A stretch of DNA of 61,989 bases from Allosediminivita pacifica (GTDB lineage Bacteria; Pseudomonadota; Alphaproteobacteria; Rhodobacterales; Rhodobacteraceae): positions 1-61,989 of the forward strand of contig NZ_QBKN01000028.1 in the NCBI RefSeq assembly GCF_003054175.1, written 5' to 3'. Positions 7,779-15,366 of this stretch are shown one piece after another; position 1 is the stretch's first letter; each line of letters begins with the position of its first letter. The notes below the pieces were generated by a model. That model made no database searches. It was not told where the DNA came from and was given only the letters and a program-made list of their open reading frames with translations. The position numbers and the translations under genes are program-made.

Positions 7779-10453
7779 CGCTCAACACGCTCGCGGCCTT
7801 CGCGCTGGCCTACGTGGGGCTGCTCTTCGGCGTGGCCTTCGTCGCCGAGCGGGCCGCGCGGCGGGGGCGGGGCCGGTGGCTGCGGGCGCCGCTGGTCTAT
7901 ACGCTGTCGCTGTCGATCTACTGCACCGCCTGGACCTTTTATGGCGCTGTCGGGTCTGCCGTGCGCACGGGGTTCGAGTACCTGACCATCTACCTGGGCC
8001 CGAGCCTTGTCATGATCGGCTGGTGGTGGGTGCTTCGCAAGCTGGTGCTGGTCGGGCGCAGCCAGCGGATCACCTCGGTCGCGGACCTGATCTCGTCGCG
8101 CTACGGCAAGTCGAACCTGCTGGGCGTGGGGGTCACGATCCTCGCGCTGGTGGGTACGACGCCCTACATCGCCCTGCAGCTTCAGTCCGTGACGCTGAGC
8201 GTGGGGGTCTTTGCCCACCCCGGCGAGGCGCGCGAGGCCGGGGATGCCACGGCGCTCTACGTGGCCATGGGGCTTGCGCTTTTCACGGTGATCTTCGGCA
8301 CCCGGAACCTCGACGCGAACGAGCGGCACCACGGCGTGGTCATGGCGATCGCGGTGGAATCGGTGGTGAAGCTGACCGCGCTGCTGGCGGTCGGTGTCTT
8401 CGTCACCTGGGGTGTCATGGGCGGAATCGGCGGCACGCTGGAGCGGATCGACGCATCGGAGCTGGGGCAGGTGCGCATGGACGGCGGCCGCTGGGTTGGG
8501 CTCACGCTGCTGTCGGGAATGGCGCTTCTGTGCCTGCCCCGCATGTTCCAGGTCATGGTGGTCGAGAACGACAGCGACGCGCAGCTGCGCGTCGCGTCCT
8601 GGGCCTTTCCGCTCTACCTCATGCTCATGAGCCTCTTCATCGTGCCGATCGCGGTGGCGGGGTTGGAGCTGCTGCCCGCGGGAGCGAACCCCGACCTTTT
8701 CGTGCTGACCGTGCCGCTGTCGCAGGGGCAGGACGCGCTGGCGGTGCTGTCCTTCCTGGGTGGGTTCAGCTCGGCCACCTCGATGGTGATCGTGGCGGCC
8801 ATCGCCGTGTCGACCATGGTTTCGAACCACATCGTCATGCCGCTCTGGCTGCGCACCCGTGGTCCGGGGGCAAGCGTGTCGGGGGATGTGCGCGACGTGG
8901 TGATGCTGTCACGGCGGCTGTCGATCATCGGCGTGCTGTTGCTCGGTTATCTCTACTACAGGACATCGGGCGGCGGCGCGGCGCTGGCGACCATCGGGCT
9001 GGTGTCCTTTGTGGGGATCTCGCAAGTGCTGCCGGCGATGCTGGGCGGGCTGTTCTGGCGTGGGGCGACACATGTCGGCGCGCTGGCCGGGCTGACCGTG
9101 GGCTTCGTTCTGTGGCTCTACACCTTGTTCCTGCCGAGCTTCGGCGAGGGGGTGATCCTGCCGCGCGCCGTCTTCGATGCCGGGCTGTTCGGGCTGGGCT
9201 GGCTGCGGCCGCACGCGCTTTTCGGGCTGGAGGGGCTCGACCCGCTGATGCACGCGCTGATGTGGAGCATCGCGCTGAATGCGGTGACCTTCTTCGCGGC
9301 CTCGCTGGTGAGCTTCCCCTCGCCGCTGGAGCGTCTTCAGGGGGCGCAGTTCGTGAGCATCGAGCTGACGCCCGGCCCGACCCGAAGCTGGAGCGGCGGA
9401 CCGGCAGAGGTCGAGGACCTGATGATCATGACGCAGCGCATTCTTGGCGCGGGCGAGGCGCAGGCGCTTTTTGCCGCCGAGGCGCGGCGGCAGGGCTTGG
9501 AGGGCAACCTGCCCGATCCCAGCCCCGACTTCCTCGAGACGCTCGAGCGGAAGCTCTCGGGCTCGGTCGGGGCGGCGACGGCGCATGCCATGGTGGGCCA
9601 GATCGTGGGCGGGATGTCGGTCTCGGTCGAGGATCTGATGGCCGTGGCCGACGAGACGGCGCAGATGATGGAGTATTCCGCCCGCCTCGAGGCGCAGAGC
9701 AAGGAGCTTGCAAGGACCGCGGCACAGCTGCGCAGCGCCAACGACAAGCTGACCCGGCTCTCGGTGCAGAAGGATGCCTTCCTGTCGCAGATCAGCCACG
9801 AGCTGCGCACGCCCATGACCTCGATCCGGGCGTTTTCCGAGATCCTGAGGGATGGCGAGGGGCTGAGCGCGGAGGCTGCGAGCAAGTATGCCTCGATCAT
9901 CCACGACGAGGCGCTGCGCCTGACGCGGCTGCTCGACGACCTGCTGGACCTGAGCGTGCTGGAGAACGGGCAGGTCAGCCTCAACGTGCGCAGCGGTTTG
10001 CTTTCGGAGCTTCTGGACCGGGCAATCGCGAGCGCGCGGTCGGACGAAGACGGGCAGGCGCTGCGGATTCTGCGCGATCCGGCGGCCGAGCGCGTCTGGA
10101 TCTCGACCGACCTCGACCGGCTGGCACAGGTTTTCATCAACCTTGTCTCGAATGCGCGGAAGTATTGCGATGCGCCTGTTCCGGAGCTGCGCATTCGCGT
10201 GGGGCAGGCCGGCGGGCGGCTGACAGTGGATTTCATCGACAACGGGTCGGGAATCGCGGCGGAAGCGCGCGACGTGATCTTCGAGAAGTTCGCCCGCGTA
10301 AGCGACCGCGAGGCCGGCGGGGCAGGGCTCGGGCTGGCGATCTCGCGCCAGATCGTGACCCGGCTCGGGGGCGAGATCAGCTACCTGGCGGACGAGGCCG
10401 GCGCGGCTTTCCGGATCGAGCTGCCGCTCGATATCGCCATGGCGGCCCGGTGA
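7772..10453 (+). CDS. SLC5 sodium/solute symporter-histidine kinase fusion (CbrA/CrbS-like)
   Basis: An 893-aa inner-membrane sensor. Residues about 1-490 form a sodium:solute symporter (SSSF/SLC5) domain with roughly 13 helices, including SIYCTAWTFYGAVGSA and FLGGFSSATSMVIVAAIAVS. A linker and a coiled coil (about 630-665) lead to a HisKA domain with phospho-acceptor H676 (SQISHELRTPM). The HATPase domain has an N-box (NLVSNARKYCD), G1 (DNGSGI) and G2 (GAGLGLAIS). No receiver or Hpt domain is fused. The GTG start at 7772 overlaps the preceding gene. By analogy with CbrA and CrbS, which couple transport or substrate sensing to regulation of carbon use and acs, it probably senses acetate or another small solute and phosphorylates the receiver at 7099. 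Confidence 0.92.
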   Translation: MVTLNTLAAFALAYVGLLFGVAFVAERAARRGRGRWLRAPLVYTLSLSIYCTAWTFYGAVGSAVRTGFEYLTIYLGPSLVMIGWWWVLRKLVLVGRSQRITSVADLISSRYGKSNLLGVGVTILALVGTTPYIALQLQSVTLSVGVFAHPGEAREAGDATALYVAMGLALFTVIFGTRNLDANERHHGVVMAIAVESVVKLTALLAVGVFVTWGVMGGIGGTLERIDASELGQVRMDGGRWVGLTLLSGMALLCLPRMFQVMVVENDSDAQLRVASWAFPLYLMLMSLFIVPIAVAGLELLPAGANPDLFVLTVPLSQGQDALAVLSFLGGFSSATSMVIVAAIAVSTMVSNHIVMPLWLRTRGPGASVSGDVRDVVMLSRRLSIIGVLLLGYLYYRTSGGGAALATIGLVSFVGISQVLPAMLGGLFWRGATHVGALAGLTVGFVLWLYTLFLPSFGEGVILPRAVFDAGLFGLGWLRPHALFGLEGLDPLMHALMWSIALNAVTFFAASLVSFPSPLERLQGAQFVSIELTPGPTRSWSGGPAEVEDLMIMTQRILGAGEAQALFAAEARRQGLEGNLPDPSPDFLETLERKLSGSVGAATAHAMVGQIVGGMSVSVEDLMAVADETAQMMEYSARLEAQSKELARTAAQLRSANDKLTRLSVQKDAFLSQISHELRTPMTSIRAFSEILRDGEGLSAEAASKYASIIHDEALRLTRLLDDLLDLSVLENGQVSLNVRSGLLSELLDRAIASARSDEDGQALRILRDPAAERVWISTDLDRLAQVFINLVSNARKYCDAPVPELRIRVGQAGGRLTVDFIDNGSGIAAEARDVIFEKFARVSDREAGGAGLGLAISRQIVTRLGGEISYLADEAGAAFRIELPLDIAMAAR

Positions 10454-10514
10454 ATTCCCGGCAAGGCTAAAGCCCGCCTTAACCAAATCGCCTCCATAAC
10501 CGGTCGAAGAGGCG

Positions 10515-11759
10515 GTGCATGACGGGCAATTCGGTTTCATGACAGAAGCGATGCGACAGGACGTTCTGGGTCAGAAGGCCCAGGCGGCCCGCCGGGCCTA
10601 CGAGGCCCGTGCGATGTCGCCTGCAAAAGCTTTGCGACGGGCGCTTTCGCGTACAGCCGACCTGCTGTGGGACCTGGCATTGGTCACGCAGGGCGTCACG
10701 CAGGAGATGCTGGACCAGGACGGCGTGATCGAGGCGCTCCGCCCCGGCGAGCTGCTGCTGCTGCTCGACGGGCCCGATGGGGCCGTGGGCCTGGTCTCGA
10801 TCGACCGGGAACTGATGACCGGCCTGATCGAGGTGCAGACGATCCAGCAGGTCACCCAGATTCCGATCGAGAATCGTCCGCTGACGCCCACAGACGCCGC
10901 CATGATGGCGCCGCTGATCGACGGCACGCTGGGGCGGCTTGTCGAGAATCTCGAGGGGCACCCGATCTGTCCGCAGCTCGACGGCTACCGTTTCGGCGCC
11001 ATGATCGAGGATTCGCGCGGTGCCAGCCTGCTGCTCGATGCGTCGAGCTATCGGCTGTTCCGCGTGTCCATGGATCTCGCGCTCGGGCGGCGGCGGGGCG
11101 AGATGCAGATCATCTTCCCCGAGCGCGACCTGCGCAGCAGCAGCTTTGGTGCGCCCGATGCGCTTGGCCCCTACGAGAAGCGGGTGAAGTTGCTGCCGGC
11201 GAAGCTGGACGCGGTGCTGGCGCGGGTGCGCATTCCCCTGCGCAAGGTCCGCGGGCTGAAGCCGGGCGAGCTGATCCCGCTGCCGCCCGAGGTGCTCGAC
11301 GGGGTCGAGCTGCTGGCTGGCGAGGGCAAGATCGTGGCGCGTGGCAGGCTGGGGCAGCTCAATGGGATGCGCGCGGTGCGCCTGACCTGGCCCGAGATGG
11401 CGGGCGGGGGCGAAGGGCCCGGTGATCTGCTCGATGGCGAGGGGTTCGAGGCGGAGGATGCCGCGGGTGGGCTTGCCGCACTGTCGGCGCCGGAGGAATT
11501 GGGCGGCGACTTCGATTTCGGAGGTGGCATGGACAGCGGTTTCGAGGCCGAGGAAACGCCCGATTTCGGCGGCTTCGGCGGGGACGAACCCGAGGAGCTT
11601 CCCGACCTGCCGTCGCTCGATTTCGACGGCGGCGGGGATTTCGACTTCTCGTCGGTGGATGCCGCGGGCGAGGGTGAGGGCGGGGAGGAACTCCCCGACC
11701 TCGGAGACTTCGCGGGCGGGTCGATGGATTTCGACTTCGAAGACTCCGACGACTCGTAA
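10515..11759 (+). CDS. FliM/FliN-family flagellar motor switch-like protein with acidic Asp/Phe/Gly tail
   Basis: A 414-aa protein. The N-terminal and middle part (about 1-230) resembles the FliM-related proteins found alone in Rhodobacterales genomes. Residues about 235-290 form a SpoA (FliMN_C) domain (VRIPLRKVRGLKPGELIPLP). The last 110 residues are very acidic and of low complexity, with two imperfect repeats that each begin EELPDL and end in DFDF. No flagellar operon is adjacent. Two starts are possible: GTG at 10515, with GAAGAGG just upstream, or ATG at 10539. The role may be the flagellar switch or another SpoA-dependent complex; the tail is likely disordered. Confidence 0.8.
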   Translation: MHDGQFGFMTEAMRQDVLGQKAQAARRAYEARAMSPAKALRRALSRTADLLWDLALVTQGVTQEMLDQDGVIEALRPGELLLLLDGPDGAVGLVSIDRELMTGLIEVQTIQQVTQIPIENRPLTPTDAAMMAPLIDGTLGRLVENLEGHPICPQLDGYRFGAMIEDSRGASLLLDASSYRLFRVSMDLALGRRRGEMQIIFPERDLRSSSFGAPDALGPYEKRVKLLPAKLDAVLARVRIPLRKVRGLKPGELIPLPPEVLDGVELLAGEGKIVARGRLGQLNGMRAVRLTWPEMAGGGEGPGDLLDGEGFEAEDAAGGLAALSAPEELGGDFDFGGGMDSGFEAEETPDFGGFGGDEPEELPDLPSLDFDGGGDFDFSSVDAAGEGEGGEELPDLGDFAGGSMDFDFEDSDDS

Positions 11760-11768
11760 CCTGCGAGC

Positions 11769-12194
11769 CTAGCGCCCGCCTGCAGCCTCGAGCGTGGGGC
11801 GCATGCCGGAGAGGTCGTAGCCGGCCTTCTGAGCGGTGGCGAGGATGTCATCGACCGGCATCTCGCGGGCCTGCGACAGTGCCCAGATGACGGTGCAGCG
11901 GGTGCCCGAGGCGCAGTAGGCGAGCACGGGTCCCGGGGCCTCGGTCACCATGTCGTTCTGGGCCGCGACGTTGTCGGGCGTCATGGTCTGGTGGGTCAGG
12001 GGCAGCACCTTGAAGGTGAGGCCCTCGGCCTCGACCGCCTTGCGCAGTGCCTCGGCCTGATGGCTCGGTGGCACTTCCGCGTCTGGTCGGTTGCAGATCA
12101 CCGTGGTGATGCCGGCGGCCTTGATCGCGGGCACGTCCTCCACGGAGATCTGGGGCGATACGGAATAGCGGGGGGTGATCTGGCGAATATCCAT
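11769..12194 (-). CDS. DUF442/TIGR01244-type sulfur transferase or phosphatase-like protein
   Basis: A 141-aa protein of the DUF442 family, which is related to dual-specificity phosphatases and occurs fused to or next to persulfide dioxygenases. The catalytic loop is CASGTRC with C94 and R99 (C-x4-R). The N-terminus DIRQITPRYSVSPQI is family-typical. Together with the YeeE/YedE genes and the ETHE1-like hydrolase upstream it makes up a sulfide/persulfide detoxification set. It most likely handles protein- or glutathione-bound sulfane sulfur. The stop lies only nine bases from the convergent FliM-like gene. Confidence 0.85.
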   Translation of the reverse strand: MDIRQITPRYSVSPQISVEDVPAIKAAGITTVICNRPDAEVPPSHQAEALRKAVEAEGLTFKVLPLTHQTMTPDNVAAQNDMVTEAPGPVLAYCASGTRCTVIWALSQAREMPVDDILATAQKAGYDLSGMRPTLEAAGGR

Positions 12195-12204
12195 GTCGTT
12201 ACGG

Positions 12205-12642
12205 TTATTCAGCGGGGACCGCCCTGTCCAGTTGCCTGCGTGCTGCGGGGGCCATCAACATGCCTCCGAGCATCGCTGCGACGAAAATATAGAGCCCCGG
12301 GCCGCCATAGGTGAGCGAGGCGATGGCGGGGCCGGGGCAGAGCCCGACCAGCCCCCATCCGATCCCGAAGAGCACCGAGCCGAGGATCAGCTTGGTGTCG
12401 ATCTCGCGCGAGGGCGGCGGGGGCAGTGGCTGACCGGTGAGGGCGGTCACGTGGCGGCGGCTCAGCGCCCAGGCGAGCCCTATGGGGATCATGGCGCCGC
12501 CCATGACGAAGGCGAGCGTCGGGTCCCAGTTGCCGAAGACGTCGAGCCAGCCCTGCACCTTTGCGGTGTCGGTCATGCCCGAGATGAAGAGACCGGCCCC
12601 GAAGAAGCTGCCGGAGAGGAGCGCGATGATGAGGCGGAGCAT
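12205..12642 (-). CDS. YeeE/YedE-family membrane protein, second half (DUF6691-like)
   Basis: A 145-aa protein with about four membrane helices. It carries SGSFFGAGLFISGMTDTAKV near the N-terminus and GLCPGPAIAS (around residue 113-122), where the cysteine is the thiol expected to bind thiosulfate or another sulfur species in YeeE. A longer in-frame reading upstream is not used: the ATG at 12642 overlaps the stop of the previous gene (TGATG), so the two halves are translationally coupled. It pairs with the protein at 12642-13067 to form a split transporter. Confidence 0.88.
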   Translation of the reverse strand: MLRLIIALLSGSFFGAGLFISGMTDTAKVQGWLDVFGNWDPTLAFVMGGAMIPIGLAWALSRRHVTALTGQPLPPPPSREIDTKLILGSVLFGIGWGLVGLCPGPAIASLTYGGPGLYIFVAAMLGGMLMAPAARRQLDRAVPAE

Positions 12643-13067
12643 CAGATGACCCCCAGGAGGTGACGGAAGACCAGGACGCCGATGCCGCCGGCGAGGATGT
12701 AGCAGCCCGTGGCGACGAAGCCGCGGACCGAAAGCCGCGACATGCCGCAGACGCCGTGGCCCGAGGTACAGCCATTGGCGAGCCGCGTGCCGGTGCCGAC
12801 GAGCATGCCGGCGATGGCCAGGACGGGCCAGTTGTCGGTGATGTGGGTGTCGACCACGCCGTAGAAGGGCATGAGCAGCACCGGCAGCAACACGACCCCG
12901 GCGAGAAAGATCAGGCGCTCGCCCGCCGTGCTGCGGCCCGAGCCGTCGATTAGCCCGCCGATGATGCCGGAGGCGCCCATGATGCGCCCGTTGCCCAGCA
13001 GGTAGATCGCCCCGCCCGTGCCGATCAGCAGCCCGCCGATCAGACCCCAGATCCAATCCATTGGCAT
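12642..13067 (-). CDS. YeeE/YedE-family membrane protein, first half
   Basis: A 141-aa protein with about four helices. It has GNGRIMGASGIIGGLI in the first part and the conserved NGCTSGHGVCGMSRLS motif near residues 104-119, whose cysteines are the thiols that relay thiosulfate or sulfide in YeeE. AAGGAAA lies upstream of the ATG at 13067. It is the upstream half of a two-gene YeeE/YedE transporter. In the BigR regulon of other alphaproteobacteria the same pair accompanies the persulfide dioxygenase and probably moves a sulfur compound across the membrane. Confidence 0.9.
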   Translation of the reverse strand: MPMDWIWGLIGGLLIGTGGAIYLLGNGRIMGASGIIGGLIDGSGRSTAGERLIFLAGVVLLPVLLMPFYGVVDTHITDNWPVLAIAGMLVGTGTRLANGCTSGHGVCGMSRLSVRGFVATGCYILAGGIGVLVFRHLLGVI

Positions 13068-13152
13068 TCTTGCGTTTCCTTGTCCGTTCGGGCCCAGTCC
13101 GCATCCCGAGAGGATGCGCGCCGCGTTCCGTGCGTGAATGAGTGTCTTGCGG

Positions 13153-14019
13153 TCAGAGCTTGTTGACGGGGACCTTGAGGAAGACGTCGCCCTTTTCGTC
13201 GGCAGGCGGCATCTGGCCCGCGCGCATGTTCACCTGCAGCGAGGGGATGATGAGCCGCGGCATGGCGAGCGAGGCGTCGCGGGTATCGCGCATCTTCACG
13301 AAGTCCTCCTGCGAGCGGCCGCCGCCCACGTGGACGTTCTGCGCCTTCTGCTCACCCACAGTCGTCTCCCAGGCATAGTCATCGCGGCCCGGCGCCTTGT
13401 AATCGTGGCCGACGAAGATGCGGGTCTCGTCCGGCAGGGCGAGGATCTTCTGGATCGAGCCGTACATGGTCTCGGACGAGCCACCGGGGAAGTCGCAGCG
13501 CGCGGTGCCGAAATCGGGCATGAAGAGCGTGTCGCCGACGAAGGCGGCGTCCCCGATGACGTAGGTGAGGCAGGCGGGCGTGTGCCCTGGCGTGTGCAGC
13601 ACGTCGCCGCGGAGCTGGCCGATGTGGAAGCTGTCGCCCTCCTCGAAGAGCTTGTCGAACTGCGAGCCGTCGCGCTGGAACTCGGTGCCTTCGTTGAAGA
13701 CCTTGCCGAAGGTGTCCTGGACGATGCGGATGCGGTCTCCGATGCCGATCTTGCCGCCGAGGCGTTCCTGAAGATACGGCGCCGCGCTCAGGTGGTCGGC
13801 GTGGACGTGGGTTTCCAGCAGCCACTGCACCTCGAGCCCGTTGTCGCGGACGAAGGCGACTATGGCGTCGGCCGAGCGGGTGTCGGTGCGGCCCGAGGCG
13901 TAGTCGAAGTCGAGCACGCTGTCGACGACGGCGCAGGCCGCGCCCGCGGGATCGCGCACGACGTAGGAGACGGTGTTGGTGGCTTCGTCGAAAAAGGCTG
14001 TGACCTGCGGTGCATTCAT
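13153..14019 (-). CDS. MBL-fold persulfide dioxygenase/hydrolase (Blh/ETHE1-like)
   Basis: A 288-aa metallo-beta-lactamase-fold protein. The metal motif is THVHADHLSAAPYL (residues about 71-84), followed by HTPGHTPAC and a late GHDYK block, all typical of ETHE1/Blh enzymes that oxidise glutathione persulfide to sulfite. It is the first gene of a minus-strand set with the YeeE/YedE pair and the DUF442 protein. In Xylella and Agrobacterium the same set is repressed by BigR and induced by sulfide. No bigR is seen here, but an AT-rich palindrome lies 26 bases upstream of the start. Confidence 0.9.
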   Translation of the reverse strand: MNAPQVTAFFDEATNTVSYVVRDPAGAACAVVDSVLDFDYASGRTDTRSADAIVAFVRDNGLEVQWLLETHVHADHLSAAPYLQERLGGKIGIGDRIRIVQDTFGKVFNEGTEFQRDGSQFDKLFEEGDSFHIGQLRGDVLHTPGHTPACLTYVIGDAAFVGDTLFMPDFGTARCDFPGGSSETMYGSIQKILALPDETRIFVGHDYKAPGRDDYAWETTVGEQKAQNVHVGGGRSQEDFVKMRDTRDASLAMPRLIIPSLQVNMRAGQMPPADEKGDVFLKVPVNKL

Positions 14020-14312
14020 GGCGGTGTCCTCTGGTTTCAGGATTCATATAACAAAAAAAGAATATGTTTCAAGTCCCGGATTTGACCTGCCGCAAGGAGG
14101 TCTGAGCGCGTTTGCGCTAGTCTTTTTTTCATAGGGTTCGCGGCAGGCCGATTCCTTTTCCCGGATCGGGTCTTGTGCGACTCGCACCCCGCGGGCAGTC
14201 TTGGCGACACGAGGTCCGGTTGGGAGGCCGGGCTGGCGATTTGCCGCTCTCAAGGGGGAATACAGTCGCGGTGGCACCCGTACCGCGTTCACTACGGCAA
14301 TGGGAGGACGCC
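14020..14312. other. Intergenic region between ETHE1-like hydrolase and small protein
   Basis: A 293-base divergent gap. The side near the hydrolase is AT-rich and holds the palindrome at 14045-14066. The rest is GC-rich and I see no further gene in it. Confidence 0.5.
14045..14066. promoter_or_regulatory. AT-rich palindrome, candidate BigR/SqrR-type operator
   Basis: CATAT, twelve mostly A bases, then ATATG form an inverted repeat just upstream of the persulfide dioxygenase gene. BigR-type repressors bind AT-rich palindromes that overlap the promoter of exactly this kind of gene. The match is by position and composition, not a proven site. Confidence 0.5.
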
Positions 14313-14525
14313 ATGACCGAAAGACTATTCGACAGGATCGAGACGCTTCGGACAGAGATCGAAGCCGCCGACGCCGGCAAGCGTGCGGTTCTCATCACGC
14401 GGCTGGAGCAGATGGTCGACATGCTCAGCGCGAAGGGGCAGCGCCCGCCCGCCTGGGCGCGCGACACCCTGCGCGACTACGAGGACGACAGCGTCGAGGA
14501 CCGGTTCGACAACATGCCGATCTGA
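14313..14525 (+). CDS. Small acidic protein of unknown function
   Basis: A 70-aa protein starting at the ATG preceded by GGGAGGACGCC. It is helical, with LFDRIETLRTEIEAADAGKR at the N-terminus and an acidic C-terminus (YEDDSVEDRFDNMPI). No membrane segment or cysteine is present. An upstream in-frame reading from 14175 lacks a ribosome site and has an unlike composition. It is a single gene flanked by a hairpin at its 3' end. I do not recognise the family. Confidence 0.65.
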   Translation: MTERLFDRIETLRTEIEAADAGKRAVLITRLEQMVDMLSAKGQRPPAWARDTLRDYEDDSVEDRFDNMPI

Positions 14526-14553
14526 CCGGCGCTTTGTTGCCGGCAAGACAATC

Positions 14554-14579
14554 GCCTGACCGGCCCCGGCCGGTCAGGC
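14554..14579. terminator. Hairpin between two converging small genes
   Basis: GCCTGACCGG, a six-base loop and CCGGTCAGGC give a perfect 10-bp stem that touches the stop codon of the minus-strand gene. It lacks a clear T-run on either side, so it may act as a bidirectional, weak terminator. Confidence 0.5.
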
Positions 14580-14789
14580 CAGGAAGATTCCGACGATGAC
14601 CAGCATGAGACCGAGCGTGGAGAGCATGAGGGCGCCCATGTTCACGGGCATCATGCGCTTGAGGACGGCGCGCAGGGCCTCGTCGTCGAGCTGCGCGCGA
14701 CGCGCCCCCCAGACTTTCGCGATAGACCAAAGCAGGCCGGCCAGTCCCAGGACGGACAGCACGGCACCGATCCAGATCAGCCATTCCAT
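14574..14789 (-). CDS. Small two-helix membrane protein
   Basis: A 71-aa protein starting at the ATG at 14789 (MEWLIWIGAVLSVLGLAGLL), with AAGAGGAAA about eight bases upstream. It has two membrane helices (about 3-25 and 50-70) joined by a charged loop (RRAQLDDEALRAVLKRMMP). The length and layout match small inner-membrane proteins often found in Rhodobacterales. Function unknown. Confidence 0.7.
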   Translation of the reverse strand: MEWLIWIGAVLSVLGLAGLLWSIAKVWGARRAQLDDEALRAVLKRMMPVNMGALMLSTLGLMLVIVGIFLA

Positions 14790-14943
14790 GCGGGGTTTCC
14801 TCTTGCGGCGTTCCCGGGGGCGGTAGCCGAGCGGGGGCGGCGCCGCAACCCCTTGATGGGCGGCGGGCGGGGCGCTACTCAACCGCATCCAGGCACACAA
14901 GGAGCGCCCGAGGCATGCGGGCGCGAGGATCGAGGAGCACGCG

Positions 14944-15201
14944 ATGGACCCCCAGGAAACGTCGAACGACGCCGTCGGCGCCGAACGCCTGCGCTCTTTT
15001 GTCGAGCGTGTCGAACGGCTCGAGGAAGAGAAGCAGGAAGTGGCCGACCAGATCAAGGAGGTCTTCGCCGAGATCAAGGGCGAGGGCTACGATACGGCGG
15101 CGATCCGTTCCATACTGAAACGGCGCAAGCAGGACCCCGACAAGCTGGCCGAGCAGGAAGCCGTGCTCGATCTCTACATGAGCGCGCTGGGCATGTCCTG
15201 A
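14944..15201 (+). CDS. gapR: GapR-family nucleoid-associated protein (DUF2312)
   Basis: An 85-aa protein that is almost entirely a DUF2312 domain. RLRSFVERVERLEEEKQEV forms the coiled-coil helix, followed by IKEVFAEIKGEGYDTAAIRS and the basic LKRRKQD stretch. In Caulobacter GapR encircles overtwisted AT-rich DNA ahead of replication and transcription and stimulates topoisomerases. The family is nearly restricted to alphaproteobacteria, which supports the taxonomic reading. It has its own terminator at 15227-15250. Confidence 0.9.
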   Translation: MDPQETSNDAVGAERLRSFVERVERLEEEKQEVADQIKEVFAEIKGEGYDTAAIRSILKRRKQDPDKLAEQEAVLDLYMSALGMS

Positions 15202-15226
15202 GCGGGGCCGACAGACCGGAACGAGG

Positions 15227-15250
15227 AAAGGGGCCGCGCGGCCCCTTTTT
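15227..15250 (+). terminator. Intrinsic terminator after gapR
   Basis: AAAGGGGCCGCGCGGCCCCTTTTT: a GC-rich stem with an A-tract before and a T5 run after it, 26 bases past the gapR stop. The symmetry lets it act in both directions. Confidence 0.85.
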
Positions 15251-15273
15251 CGTTGGGTCTTGTTGCTCCCGGT

Positions 15274-15340
15274 GAGGGGGCTCTGCCCCCGTCGCGGCTG
15301 TGCCGCGACTCCCCCGGAATATTTGTGCCAAGAAGAAGCG
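15274..15340 (-). repeat. Double-hairpin 3'-UTR repeat, copy 1
   Basis: On the plus strand: GGGGGCTCTGCCCCC, then GTCGCGGC-TGT-GCCGCGAC, TCCCCCGGAATATTTG, and a tail GCCAAGAAGAAGCG. It is listed on the minus strand because both copies in the window follow the stop codon of a minus-strand gene, here the CoA-transferase. The outer sequence is nearly identical to copy 2 at 18618-18679, whereas the inner stem differs in sequence but still pairs. This indicates a selected structure. Confidence 0.8.
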
Positions 15341-15366
15341 ACGCGCGCGACGCGGTGCGGCCCCGG

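Noticed and set aside
7693-10470. 925-codon second frame over the SLC5-kinase
   Set aside because: Same-strand shadow with Arg/Gly/Ala-rich composition; the kinase frame carries all motifs.
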